The notes beneath the pieces are model-generated. The model was not told the DNA's origin and did not search any database. It worked only from the letters and a program-made list of their open reading frames with translations. This document shows positions 35,014-43,526 of a stretch of 64,000 nucleotides of DNA, piece after piece (position 1 is the first letter of the stretch; the number at the start of each line of letters is the position of its first letter). A program made the translations under genes and the position numbers. Source of the stretch: Bacteroidota bacterium (GTDB taxonomy: Bacteria > Bacteroidota > Bacteroidia > Chitinophagales > Chitinophagaceae); assembly GCA_016868895.1 (NCBI GenBank), contig VGFK01000001.1:211006-275005 (forward strand), read 5' to 3'.

Positions 35014-35775
35014 ATGAAACAACTTCCCAATCTGTTTACGCTGCTCAATCTTTGTCTGGGATGTGTGGCCATTCTGTTCACACTGCAAACCGGTGAAACC
35101 CTGCTGAACCAAGAGGGACTGGAATGGAAAATCTATCTTCCTGAAAAAATTACCTGGGCTGCCCTGTGCATCGGCGCTGCTGCACTCGTCGATTTTTGTG
35201 ATGGATTCCTGGCCCGCCTCATGAAAGCCGATTCAGAAATGGGCAAACAACTCGATTCCCTTTCGGATGTGGTTTCCTTTGGAGTGGCCCCGGGCATGAT
35301 CCTCTTTCAGTTGCTTCGACTGGCGTTTGCGGCAGAACCCAGCGGACTGGAAACGTCGCTGCTCTGGATGAGCCCGGCCATGCTGATTCCCCTGGCGGCA
35401 GCGTGGCGACTCGCTCGCTTCAACATCGACACCACTCATCGCGAACATTTCTCAGGATTGCCGGTCCCTGCAGCCAGCTTATTCATCGCCTCCCTCCCAC
35501 TGATCGCACTCTACCATTCATTTGACATTCAAGTGCTGCTGATCAACCCATGGATTTTGTACGGCATCATCCTTTGCCTGGCAGCACTGATGGTATCGCG
35601 GCTTCCATTGATGAGCATGAAATTCAACCACATGGGATTTGCTGAGAACCTGCCCCGCTTCCTGGTACTGATTCCCTCCATCCCCCTCATCCTGCTCTTG
35701 AAATGGATGTCCGTGCCCATCCTCTTCATCCTGTATATCTTAGTATCTTTGCTCTTCAAAAACCGGCTGAAATGA
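35014..35775 (+). CDS. pssA: CDP-alcohol phosphatidyltransferase, phosphatidylserine synthase type
   Basis: A 253-aa membrane enzyme of phospholipid synthesis that joins serine to CDP-diacylglycerol (phosphatidylserine, then phosphatidylethanolamine). The CDP-alcohol motif D60-x2-D63-G64-x2-A67-R68, then G77, D81 and D85, is complete. Several membrane helices follow (150-250). The N-terminal KQLPNLFTLLNLCLGCVAI and the length favour phosphatidylserine synthase of the Bacillus type over phosphatidylglycerophosphate synthase. Starts 2 nt after pepP and overlaps purS by 4 bp (ATGA). Confidence 0.88.
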   Translation: MKQLPNLFTLLNLCLGCVAILFTLQTGETLLNQEGLEWKIYLPEKITWAALCIGAAALVDFCDGFLARLMKADSEMGKQLDSLSDVVSFGVAPGMILFQLLRLAFAAEPSGLETSLLWMSPAMLIPLAAAWRLARFNIDTTHREHFSGLPVPAASLFIASLPLIALYHSFDIQVLLINPWILYGIILCLAALMVSRLPLMSMKFNHMGFAENLPRFLVLIPSIPLILLLKWMSVPILFILYILVSLLFKNRLK

Positions 35776-36017
35776 TCTATACCGTTGCCATTAATGTGAT
35801 GCCCCTTAAAGACCTTCTTGACCCACAAGGAAAAGCGGTCATGGGCGGACTGCAGAACCTGGGATTATCGGGCGTTCAGGATGTCCGAATCGGCAAGAGA
35901 ATTACCGTGCAGATCGATGCAGCAAGTGAATCAGCCGCACTGCATGCCGCAGAAGAAGCTGCAAAAAAACTCCTGGCCAATCCGGTCATGGAACATTACG
36001 AGATCAGTTTGCTCTAA
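35772..36017 (+). CDS. purS: Phosphoribosylformylglycinamidine synthase subunit PurS
   Basis: An 81-aa small subunit that helps pass ammonia from PurQ to PurL in purine synthesis. It begins MIYTVAINVMPLKDLLDPQGKAV, followed by the family turn GLSGVQDVRIGKRI and a C-terminal helix AAEEAAKKLLANPVMEHYEI. The start overlaps the pssA stop by 4 bp, so the two are translationally coupled. PurQ and PurL are not in the window, so this purS is separated from its complex partners and lies among unrelated genes. Length is typical (about 80). Confidence 0.92.
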   Translation: MIYTVAINVMPLKDLLDPQGKAVMGGLQNLGLSGVQDVRIGKRITVQIDAASESAALHAAEEAAKKLLANPVMEHYEISLL

Positions 36018-36030
36018 GGCAACTGCCAAT

Positions 36031-36699
36031 ATGCTCTACATCGTACCTACACCCATTGGGAATCTGGCCGACATGACCTACCGGGCTGTCGCAATCCTTC
36101 AATCAGTGGATACCATACTTGCTGAAGATACCCGCACCTCCGGTGTATTGCTGAAACATTATGCAATCAGCAAGCCCCTCCTCGCCTATCACCAGCACAA
36201 CGAACACCAGATTGCGCCTCGACTGATCGGATCACTTCAAACCGGACAGACCATGGCCCTGCTCACCGATGCAGGAACTCCCGGTATTTCCGATCCTGCA
36301 TTCCTATTGGTACGAGAATGCATTCGGCATGGCATTCGCGTGGAATGCCTTCCGGGTGCGACTGCCTTTGTACCGGCATTGATTTGTAGTGGTTTGCCCA
36401 CCGACAGCTTTTGTTTTGAAGGATTCCTTCCCCTGAAAAAAGGAAGACATACCCTGCTCACCGCATTGTCACAAGAAAAAAGAACCGTCATCCTCTATGA
36501 ATCGTCGATGCGACTGGTAAAAACATTGGATCAACTCATGACCTATTTTGGGGAAGACCGCTCGTGTGCTGTATCGCGGGAACTCACTAAAAAATTCGAA
36601 GAAACCGTCCGCGGTTCGTTGAAAGAAGTGCACGAACACTTTGCTGCGAAAGGTGTTAAAGGCGAGATCGTCATCGTGATTGCCGGTATTCATCATTGA
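36031..36699 (+). CDS. rsmI: 16S rRNA 2'-O-methyltransferase RsmI
   Basis: This enzyme methylates the 2'-oxygen of C1402 in 16S rRNA using SAM. The 222-aa protein has the tetrapyrrole methylase-like fold: MLYIVPTPIGNLADMTYRA at 1-19, EDTRTSGVLL, LLTDAGTPGISDPA around 85-98, CLPGATAFVPALICSGLP, and the C-terminal SRELTKKFEE. ATG 36031 matches the family start; the frame is open to 35818 but overlaps purS. The stop TGA overlaps the TTG start of the helicase gene. Shorter C-terminus than E. coli RsmI (286 aa), as in other Bacteroidota. Confidence 0.92.
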   Translation: MLYIVPTPIGNLADMTYRAVAILQSVDTILAEDTRTSGVLLKHYAISKPLLAYHQHNEHQIAPRLIGSLQTGQTMALLTDAGTPGISDPAFLLVRECIRHGIRVECLPGATAFVPALICSGLPTDSFCFEGFLPLKKGRHTLLTALSQEKRTVILYESSMRLVKTLDQLMTYFGEDRSCAVSRELTKKFEETVRGSLKEVHEHFAAKGVKGEIVIVIAGIHH

Positions 36700-39155
36700 A
36701 CGCTACTTCCATCATATCAACTTGGCTAAACAACAAGGGCTGGTCGCCTTTCGCTTTTCAGGAAGAGACCTGGCACCATATGCTCAATGGAAAAAGCGGA
36801 CTGGTCAACGCACCCACCGGATGCGGAAAGACCTACTCGGTTTTTGTGGGCGCTTTGATCCGATTCATGGAAGAACATCCGGAAGATTGGAATAAAAAGA
36901 GGAACAACGGATTGCGCTTGCTGTGGATCACGCCCCTTCGCGCACTGGCAAAAGATATTGGTCGCGCAATGGAAGAAGCCATCGCTGAATTGGGAATGCA
37001 GTGGCGGGTGGGCATTCGCAACGGAGATACTTCAACGACTGAGCGACAAAAACAAAAAAAACATGCTCCGGAAATTCTGATCATTACTCCGGAAAGCCTT
37101 CACGTTTTGCTTTCTACCTCCCATCACGAACAATTTTTTTCTACACTGGACACGATTGCTGTGGATGAATGGCATGAACTGCTGGGATCAAAAAGAGGTG
37201 TTCAGGTAGAACTGGCCATCAGCCGCATCATTCAAGCCCCCAAGCAATTGCCGGTTCTGTGGGGCATTTCAGCGACAATCGGAAATCTGAATGAAGCGCA
37301 AGATGTTTTATTGCATCCCGTTACAACACATCCAAACAATAAAAGCAGTGGCGTAACGGTAACGGCTTCGATGGAAAAACAGATAGAACTGGTCCCTATT
37401 TTCCCCGATGAAATTGAGCATTATCCCTGGGCCGGACACCTGGGCATTAAACTGGCGCATAAACTGGTCCCCATCATAGAAGCAAGTCGATCCACGTTGA
37501 TTTTCATCAATACACGGGGAATGAGTGAGATCTGGTACCAAACACTTCTATCATTGGTACCGGATTGGGCCGGCGCAATAGCCTTGCACCACGGCAGCAT
37601 CGATCGCGCCTTGCGGGTTTGGGTGGAAGAAGCCTTGCATGAAGGTCGACTCAAAGCGGTAGTGTGCACAGCAAGCCTGGATCTGGGAGTTGATTTTCGT
37701 CCCGTTGAAACAGTCATCCAGGTCGGATCACCCAAAGGCGTGGCACGCTTCCTTCAGCGAGCAGGCAGAAGCGGTCATGCTCCGGGGGCAGTGAGCCGCA
37801 TCTATTTCCTTCCCACCCATTCGCTGGAACTGGTGGAGGCCGCTGCGCTGAAAGAAGCAATAGAACTAAAAAATATAGAAGCCAAGCCACCACAGCAACT
37901 CTGTTTTGATGTGCTCACCCAATACCTCTGCACCCTCGCAGCAGGAGATGGATTTGATGCAGATAAAATCAAAGCTGAGGTATCCAGCACATTTTGTTTT
38001 CGGGAAATGATGCACCAAGAATGGCAAGAAGTAATTGCATTCATCACTACCGGAGGTAATGCATTGCAGCAATACGATGAGTTTCAAAAAATTGTGATGG
38101 AGGATGACCAGCACTACCGCATGCAAGGAAGAAGAACGATCATGCGTCACCGCATGCACATCGGGACCATCGTGAGCGATGCCATGCTCAAAGTAAAATG
38201 GATGAGTGGCGGATACATAGGCGTCATTGAAGAATGGTTCATATCCAAACTTGAACCCGGTGATGTGTTTTCACTTGCCGGCAGAAACGTTGAATTGGTA
38301 TCCATTCAAGCAATGACGGTACTGGTTCGAAAAAGCAATGCAAAAAAATCGATTGTTCCCAGCTGGATGGGGGGTCGCATGCCCCTCACGGCCAACATGG
38401 GATATTTACTTCGAAAAAAACTTTCCGATGCTGCAGTGCAGACCCCATCGGATCCAATCCTGCAGCGACTGGCCCCTTTAATGGAACAACAGGCCAATCT
38501 GTCTCACATTCCCTCCCACAATGAGCTACTGGTAGAAATGATTGAAACCAAAGACGGCCACCATCTGTTTGTGCACACGTTTGAAGGCCGCCTTGTCAAC
38601 GAGGCCATGGCCGCTATACTCGCCTGGCGCATCTCCAAGATCCAACCCATCAGCTTCACATTTGCCATGAACGATTATAGCTTTGAGCTGCTCAGTGATC
38701 AGCCTATACCGGTTGATGAAGCATCCATGCGCCACTTGTTCAGCTCAGAGAATCTGTCCGCTACCATTCAGCAGAGCGTCAATGCGACCGAAATGGCAAA
38801 ACGAAAATTCAGGGATATCGCAGTGATTGGCGGACTCATTTTTCAGGGCATGCCGGGACAAGAAAAAAAAGCACGACACTTGCAGTCTTCCGCCTCGTTG
38901 CTGTTCAACGTGTTTTTGGAATACGATCGGAATAATTTATTGATGCGACAGGCGTTCAATGAAGTCATGCAGGATCAAATGGAAGAATCACGACTCAGAG
39001 CAATGCTGCATCGTATTGAACAGTCGACAATCGTACTGACCCGACCAAAAAAATTGACGCCGTTCTCCTTTCCAGTGAAAGTCGATTCCATCCGCGAAAA
39101 CGTCTCCTCAGAAAAACTGGAAGACCGGGTCAAGAAAATGATTCAGGGGAATTAA
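36696..39155 (+). CDS. Ligase-associated DNA damage response DEXH box helicase (Lhr-like)
   Basis: An 819-aa SF2 helicase of the Lhr type with the family's C-terminal extension. Walker A is APTGCGKTY at 39-47, Walker B DEWH at 157-160, motif VI QRAGRSGHAPG near 353. The set named ligase-associated DNA damage response contains this helicase, an ATP-dependent DNA ligase, an exonuclease and PdeM; only PdeM is near here. Start is TTG 36696, overlapping the rsmI stop (TTGA). It ends the pepP-pssA-purS-rsmI string and overlaps the convergent pdeM by 4 bp. Confidence 0.9.
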   Translation: MNATSIISTWLNNKGWSPFAFQEETWHHMLNGKSGLVNAPTGCGKTYSVFVGALIRFMEEHPEDWNKKRNNGLRLLWITPLRALAKDIGRAMEEAIAELGMQWRVGIRNGDTSTTERQKQKKHAPEILIITPESLHVLLSTSHHEQFFSTLDTIAVDEWHELLGSKRGVQVELAISRIIQAPKQLPVLWGISATIGNLNEAQDVLLHPVTTHPNNKSSGVTVTASMEKQIELVPIFPDEIEHYPWAGHLGIKLAHKLVPIIEASRSTLIFINTRGMSEIWYQTLLSLVPDWAGAIALHHGSIDRALRVWVEEALHEGRLKAVVCTASLDLGVDFRPVETVIQVGSPKGVARFLQRAGRSGHAPGAVSRIYFLPTHSLELVEAAALKEAIELKNIEAKPPQQLCFDVLTQYLCTLAAGDGFDADKIKAEVSSTFCFREMMHQEWQEVIAFITTGGNALQQYDEFQKIVMEDDQHYRMQGRRTIMRHRMHIGTIVSDAMLKVKWMSGGYIGVIEEWFISKLEPGDVFSLAGRNVELVSIQAMTVLVRKSNAKKSIVPSWMGGRMPLTANMGYLLRKKLSDAAVQTPSDPILQRLAPLMEQQANLSHIPSHNELLVEMIETKDGHHLFVHTFEGRLVNEAMAAILAWRISKIQPISFTFAMNDYSFELLSDQPIPVDEASMRHLFSSENLSATIQQSVNATEMAKRKFRDIAVIGGLIFQGMPGQEKKARHLQSSASLLFNVFLEYDRNNLLMRQAFNEVMQDQMEESRLRAMLHRIEQSTIVLTRPKKLTPFSFPVKVDSIRENVSSEKLEDRVKKMIQGN

Positions 39156-39835
39156 TGGGGAATAGCCATCAACTGGGCACTTCCCTTATCTTGTAGGATG
39201 GCATAAACACGATCCTGTTTCTTCGGCTCAACAATATGCTTGCCTGAAAATGCACTGAATGCCGGTAATGTACAGCAGCGATCCGTAAGGTGAAAGCAGG
39301 GTAAAACAGCTTGCTGCTTTCCTTTGCCCGATAACCGAACCCCCGGATGCGTGTGTCCAATAAAATAAAAGCTGTTTTCGTTAAGCTGATGTGGTAACTC
39401 ATGTGAAAACGTAAATGGCCCTTTCTCAAGGTGCGAGCCTATTACGTGAACTCCGCATCGGGCGTATTCATCATCGTGTAAAATCTCATGATTGCCGCGG
39501 ACCAATTGAATTTCAATTCCCCCTAGTGCAGTTCGCCATTTTGAAAACCAATCGTGCTCCAAATTAGCTGCACTATGAAACATATCGCCGGAAATCAGAA
39601 TGGACCTAGGTCGAAAAAAATTCACTTGGTCAAACAAACGAATCAAATCTTCCTGAAACAAAGCCTGAGGAATGGGTATACCCGCCTTTCGGAAATGTGC
39701 AGCTTTACCAATGTGTAGATCTGCCAGAACCAACATCTGTTCTTCTTCCCAAAAAAGACAGCGCTGGGGACTGAGTACGATATGTTGTTGAACAAACGCT
39801 TTGCTGTGAACTGGAATTGAAATTCGTTTCATCAT
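39152..39835 (-). CDS. pdeM: Ligase-associated DNA damage response endonuclease PdeM
   Basis: A 227-aa calcineurin-like phosphoesterase. Metal motifs: LADLHIGKAAHFRKAGI (D and H), SGDMFHS, VRGNHEI and GHTHPGV, in the order and spacing expected. The family acts with an ATP-dependent ligase, an exonuclease and a DEXH helicase in DNA repair; the convergent helicase gene is directly adjacent with a 4-bp overlap. Two start ATGs (39835 and 39832) are adjacent. Starts 21 nt after the murU-like gene on the same strand and could share its transcript. Confidence 0.9.
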   Translation of the reverse strand: MMKRISIPVHSKAFVQQHIVLSPQRCLFWEEEQMLVLADLHIGKAAHFRKAGIPIPQALFQEDLIRLFDQVNFFRPRSILISGDMFHSAANLEHDWFSKWRTALGGIEIQLVRGNHEILHDDEYARCGVHVIGSHLEKGPFTFSHELPHQLNENSFYFIGHTHPGVRLSGKGKQQAVLPCFHLTDRCCTLPAFSAFSGKHIVEPKKQDRVYAILQDKGSAQLMAIPH

Positions 39836-39856
39836 GAGAGCGGTACTGTATTCTGA

Positions 39857-40594
39857 TTAACCGAAATGGGCTTCTGCAATGGCTATAGACTCTGGCCTTC
39901 CTACATCAATCACTGCATCACCGGTATGATCCATTCCTTTGATGAGGTGGTGGGCAGCGAGTTGAATATAGCTATCGGTTATTGAAAAAACACCTCCGGT
40001 GGGCAAAGCATCGAATAAGCGAGGCGAAATGATGTTCACGCCTGAAAATGAATAAGCAAGGCTATCATTGAGAGCACGATCACTCCATCGGTACTCAGAC
40101 GTCGTGTTGTTTTTCCACCCCCACAACCGCATGGTTGAATCAAACAGAAATTGTCGGGTACTGGCGCGGCTGGTGACGGCCAGCGTAGCAACAGCATCGG
40201 ATTGCTGATGTGCGGCATACAAACGGTTAAGATCAAGATCGGTAAGGATATCGACATTCATCACCACAAAGGGACGACCTCCTTCCATGAGGTGAGGACG
40301 CGCATAGACCAATCCGCCCCCCGTCTCCAGTGGCTGTTCCTGTTCGTGGGAAATAATGATAGAGGAAGGATCAGAAAGGGTTGCAATCTCATCAATGATC
40401 TGATCGGCAAAATGGTGCACATTGACTACGATGCGAGCAATGCCAAAGCTGCGCAGATAAGAAATATTTCGTTCCAGTAACGTTCGGCCATTGACCCGTG
40501 CCAGTGCTTTGGGATGATGATCCGTAAAAGGTTTCAGTCGCGTACCCAACCCTGCAGCAAACAGCAAAGCAGTTGCTCCCTCAATAGGCTTCAT
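39857..40594 (-). CDS. MurU/RmlA-like sugar-phosphate nucleotidyltransferase
   Basis: A 245-aa nucleotidyltransferase that joins NTP to a sugar-1-phosphate. The N-terminal signature LLFAAGLGTRLKPFTDHHPKAL-type (positions about 8-29) is the dinucleotide-binding loop, and NVDILTDLDLNRL holds the metal Asp. Pattern and partner suggest MurU (MurNAc-1-phosphate uridylyltransferase), since the preceding gene encodes an AmgK-like kinase; mannose-1-phosphate guanylyltransferase is the alternative. ATG 40594 is chosen; TTG 40621 is also open. It overlaps the 3' end of the upstream kinase gene by 14 bp, indicating coupled translation. Confidence 0.82.
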   Translation of the reverse strand: MKPIEGATALLFAAGLGTRLKPFTDHHPKALARVNGRTLLERNISYLRSFGIARIVVNVHHFADQIIDEIATLSDPSSIIISHEQEQPLETGGGLVYARPHLMEGGRPFVVMNVDILTDLDLNRLYAAHQQSDAVATLAVTSRASTRQFLFDSTMRLWGWKNNTTSEYRWSDRALNDSLAYSFSGVNIISPRLFDALPTGGVFSITDSYIQLAAHHLIKGMDHTGDAVIDVGRPESIAIAEAHFG

Positions 40595-42038
40595 TTTTCC
40601 AATTTTTTGACTCTTGCTCAATGTGTGAGAGGCACACCTTTACCTTATAGGTTTCCTGCAAATGATGAGCCAACTGATCGGCTGCGAAAACACTGCGGTG
40701 CTGACCACCGGTACACCCAAAACTGATGGTGAGTCCCTCAAACCCTCGTTTGAGATACTCTTCTACCGTGATCCCTACCATTCCATATACATGCTGAAGA
40801 AATAAGGGCATTTCGGTTTGACGCATCAGGTATTCCTTGACTTCTTTGTCGCGACCGGTCAGTGTTTTATACAGATCGATTCTCCCCGGATTCAAAATTC
40901 CCCTGCAATCAAATACATAACCGCCGCCGTTACCGAATCGATCTTCGGGTACCCCTTTCCGGTAGGAGAAACTGTTGATTTGAATCTGCAGAGCTGAATC
41001 GGGACCAGCAACAACCGGCTCAAACCGTCGTTGCATCTCTGGAGCAACAATGGCTTCTAATACTTTCTGCAATGCCGGTAGTCGCAACGGGAGTTTTCGA
41101 TGCTCGAGGAACCAGGCTAAATTTTTTAAAGCAAACGGGATGCTGGCGATGAAATGTTGCTTGCGTTCAAACAATCCTCTGAATCCATATGCACCCAGTG
41201 TCTGGAGCATGCGGATCAGCACAAAACCATCGTAATTATCCATGAACGCCTGTTTGGATAATTTTCCGTCCAGCAAACGGTTCACTTCGTCAAAATAATG
41301 ATCGACCAGTTGCTGTCGCCATACATACGGCATCTGTGCACGAGCCTGCCAAAGCAAGGAAGCAATGTCATACTGAAGTGCGCCCTGCATGCCCCCCTGG
41401 TAATCGATGAAATACGGTCGGCCTTCGTGGAGCATGATGTTTCGGCTCTGACAATCACGGTGCATGAAGTATTGATGCTCTTCTTGCATCAGATAATTGC
41501 TCAACATCTCAAAATCATTGAGCAACATATTTTTATCGTAGGGAAGATCGAGTGCACGAACAAAATAATAGAGGAAATACAACAGATCCGAATAAATTGC
41601 TTGCTTATCAAATGAACGTGTGGCAATGCAATGGGAATAATCAAATTCTTTCCCTCCTACTACTTGCAGTCGCGCCAATGCTGTGCAGGTAGAGCGAAAT
41701 GCTTCGAATACTTCCTGATTGAATCCTTTTTGTTGCATCAGATCGAACAAGGAATGATCACCCAGATCGGATTGAACATAGAACCGCAACGCTGGATCCT
41801 GAAATACAATGTCAGGTACATTCAGTGATTTTCCCCTGAGCTGTTGGGTAAATGCAAGAAAGGCCTTGTTTTCGGGCTGATTGGAGGGGTTATAGGTCAG
41901 GATATGCGAATGTCCGTCGGCAAGTAATCGGAAATACTGCCGATTGCTTCCCGCTTGATTTAAGCTGGTCAGTGAAGTTGAGGCGCCCGGCTTCCACTGT
42001 TCCAGGGCATCCAGCGTAGATTGAAATGAAGTATGCAT
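40581..42038 (-). CDS. AmgK-like aminosugar kinase fused to a RapZ C-terminal domain
   Basis: A 485-aa fusion. Residues 1-340 are an aminoglycoside-phosphotransferase-fold kinase with the catalytic loop HRDCQSRN (H193, D195, N200) and metal Asp D212 in FIDYQGGM; AmgK phosphorylates MurNAc/GlcNAc at C1. Residues 350-485 match the RapZ C-terminal domain: SFSYRKGVPEDRFGNGGGY, LTGRDKEVKEYL, and the ligand-binding GCTGGQHRSV at 441-450. In E. coli that domain senses glucosamine-6-phosphate. The N-terminal kinase half of RapZ itself is not present. Overlaps the downstream murU-like gene. A TAACTTTG box lies 7 nt before the ATG. Function as a cell-wall sugar recycling enzyme with a sensor is inferred. 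Confidence 0.85.
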   Translation of the reverse strand: MHTSFQSTLDALEQWKPGASTSLTSLNQAGSNRQYFRLLADGHSHILTYNPSNQPENKAFLAFTQQLRGKSLNVPDIVFQDPALRFYVQSDLGDHSLFDLMQQKGFNQEVFEAFRSTCTALARLQVVGGKEFDYSHCIATRSFDKQAIYSDLLYFLYYFVRALDLPYDKNMLLNDFEMLSNYLMQEEHQYFMHRDCQSRNIMLHEGRPYFIDYQGGMQGALQYDIASLLWQARAQMPYVWRQQLVDHYFDEVNRLLDGKLSKQAFMDNYDGFVLIRMLQTLGAYGFRGLFERKQHFIASIPFALKNLAWFLEHRKLPLRLPALQKVLEAIVAPEMQRRFEPVVAGPDSALQIQINSFSYRKGVPEDRFGNGGGYVFDCRGILNPGRIDLYKTLTGRDKEVKEYLMRQTEMPLFLQHVYGMVGITVEEYLKRGFEGLTISFGCTGGQHRSVFAADQLAHHLQETYKVKVCLSHIEQESKNWKNEAY

Positions 42039-42045
42039 GACCCTA

Positions 42046-42053
42046 CAAAGTTA
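42046..42053 (-). promoter_or_regulatory. -7 promoter box of the AmgK-RapZ gene
   Basis: TAACTTTG on the minus strand exactly matches TAnnTTTG; 7 nt separate it from the ATG at 42038. Confidence 0.6.
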
Positions 42054-42084
42054 TCTTTTATTCAGAAGCGAAAATGCAGGGCAT

Positions 42085-42092
42085 TATCTTTG
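42085..42092 (+). promoter_or_regulatory. -7 promoter box of the RNA methyltransferase, 4 nt from its ATG
   Basis: TATCTTTG exactly matches TAnnTTTG, followed by CACC and the ATG at 42097. Leaderless geometry; divergent from the kinase promoter at 42046-42053. Confidence 0.65.
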
Positions 42093-42096
42093 CACC

Positions 42097-42642
42097 ATGA
42101 TCAAAAAATCAATGCAGGAATTGGAGCGAATGAGTCCCCAAGCATTTCACGCAATCAAAAAAATGCCATTGATCGTGATCCTGGAAAATGTGAGAAGCAT
42201 GCACAATGTCGGTTCTGTATTCAGGACAGCCGATGCATTCCGCACAGAAATGATCCTGCTCTGCGGCTACACGCCCCAACCTCCTCACCGGGACATTCAA
42301 AAAACAGCATTGGGGGCAACAGAAACGGTAGCGTGGAAAGCATACCCGGAGGCAGCTGAAGCGATTGCTTTTGCAAAAGAAAAAGGATACAGGATACTTG
42401 CCGTAGAACAGACGCACACCAGTGTGGACCTGCGGTCGTATGCTGCATCCAAGGACGAACAACTGGCACTTGTTTTTGGCAACGAAGCTGTGGGCATTGA
42501 GCAACACACGCTTGCCCTCTGTGATGGGGCGATTGAGATACCCCAGTTTGGAACGAAGCATTCGTTCAACATCAGTGTATCCGTAGGCATCGTGTTATGG
42601 GAATTGTTCAATAAAATCAAGATGCATGAAGAAAGTGAATGA
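42097..42642 (+). CDS. SpoU/TrmH family RNA methyltransferase
   Basis: A 181-aa SPOUT methyltransferase that adds a 2'-O-methyl to tRNA or rRNA. Motifs 1-3: VILENVRSMHNVGSVFRTADAF (about 26-47), LALVFGNEAVGIE (about 127-139) and IPQFGTKHSFNISVSVGIVLWE (about 151-172), with the deep trefoil knot. Length is that of a bare SPOUT domain, without an RNA-binding extension, resembling TrmL or TrmH-like; target not resolved. ATG 42097 follows a perfect promoter box by 4 nt; the frame is open to 42037 but that overlaps the divergent promoters. Overlaps the UbiA gene by 17 bp. Confidence 0.9.
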   Translation: MIKKSMQELERMSPQAFHAIKKMPLIVILENVRSMHNVGSVFRTADAFRTEMILLCGYTPQPPHRDIQKTALGATETVAWKAYPEAAEAIAFAKEKGYRILAVEQTHTSVDLRSYAASKDEQLALVFGNEAVGIEQHTLALCDGAIEIPQFGTKHSFNISVSVGIVLWELFNKIKMHEESE

Positions 42643-43525
42643 TTATTTATTACTGATCAAGTTTTCCCATACTGTTTTTGCATTGCCGTTTGCATTAATC
42701 GGATTTTTTTGGGGGGTATATTCAAATGGATTTGCTTTTGAATCCGGAGCACCCGCACTGGTTGAATATTTCAGAGAGAACACCCGCATTTTTCTTTTTA
42801 TTTTATTGTGCATGGTATTTGCGAGAAGTGCTGCCATGGCGTTTAACCGGTACCTCGATAGAGAATTTGATGCACAAAATCCAAGGACCGCGATTCGGGA
42901 AATTCCTCGAGGCATCATCAGTCCCGCCAGCGCCCTGCGCTTCACCTTGTTGAATACATTATTATTCGTTGGATCAGCGGGAATGATCAATGCGACCTGT
43001 CTATATCTATCTCCTATAGCTTTATTAGTCATCCTCGGATACAGCTATACCAAACGGTTTACCGCACTTTGTCATCTTGTATTGGGCATTGGACTTTCAC
43101 TCGCTCCACTCGGTACCTACATAGCTGTTACAGAATCGGTAGAACCCTCGATTCTCTTGCTATCCTGTTCGGTCATGTGTTGGGTGAGCGGATTTGATAT
43201 TCTCTATGCGTTACAGGATCAACAATTTGACAGCGAAAAGGGACTCCTTTCTATTCCGGTAGCACTGGGCGCAACCCGAGCCTTGGCCGTTTCACGCATG
43301 TTGCATGTGCTGTGTGCGACAGGCATCCTGGCTGCAGGATGGATACATCAGGCAGAGTTCACATATTATGTTGGGTCGACGTGCTTCATAGGATTGCTTG
43401 TCTATCAACAGAGCATTGTTGGTCCCACGGATCTCTCCCGCGTCAATATTGCTTTCATGACAGCAAATGGAATCGGAAGCATTGTGTTTGCCATTTTTGC
43501 CATAGCTGATCAAATCATATCGTAA
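42626..43525 (+). CDS. UbiA family prenyltransferase
   Basis: A 299-aa integral membrane enzyme that prenylates an aromatic ring in quinone synthesis. Two aspartate motifs are visible: NRYLDREFD near 72-80 and FDILYALQDQQFDSEKG near 191-207, each in a cytoplasmic loop between helices; about eight or nine membrane segments. The ALQDxxFD pattern resembles MqnP (futalosine menaquinone pathway) as well as UbiA; menaquinone as the final product is likely given the phylum. It starts 17 bp before the methyltransferase stop and is AT-richer than average. RuvX follows 1 nt later. Confidence 0.88.
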   Translation: MKKVNDYLLLIKFSHTVFALPFALIGFFWGVYSNGFAFESGAPALVEYFRENTRIFLFILLCMVFARSAAMAFNRYLDREFDAQNPRTAIREIPRGIISPASALRFTLLNTLLFVGSAGMINATCLYLSPIALLVILGYSYTKRFTALCHLVLGIGLSLAPLGTYIAVTESVEPSILLLSCSVMCWVSGFDILYALQDQQFDSEKGLLSIPVALGATRALAVSRMLHVLCATGILAAGWIHQAEFTYYVGSTCFIGLLVYQQSIVGPTDLSRVNIAFMTANGIGSIVFAIFAIADQIIS

Positions 43526-43526
43526 T

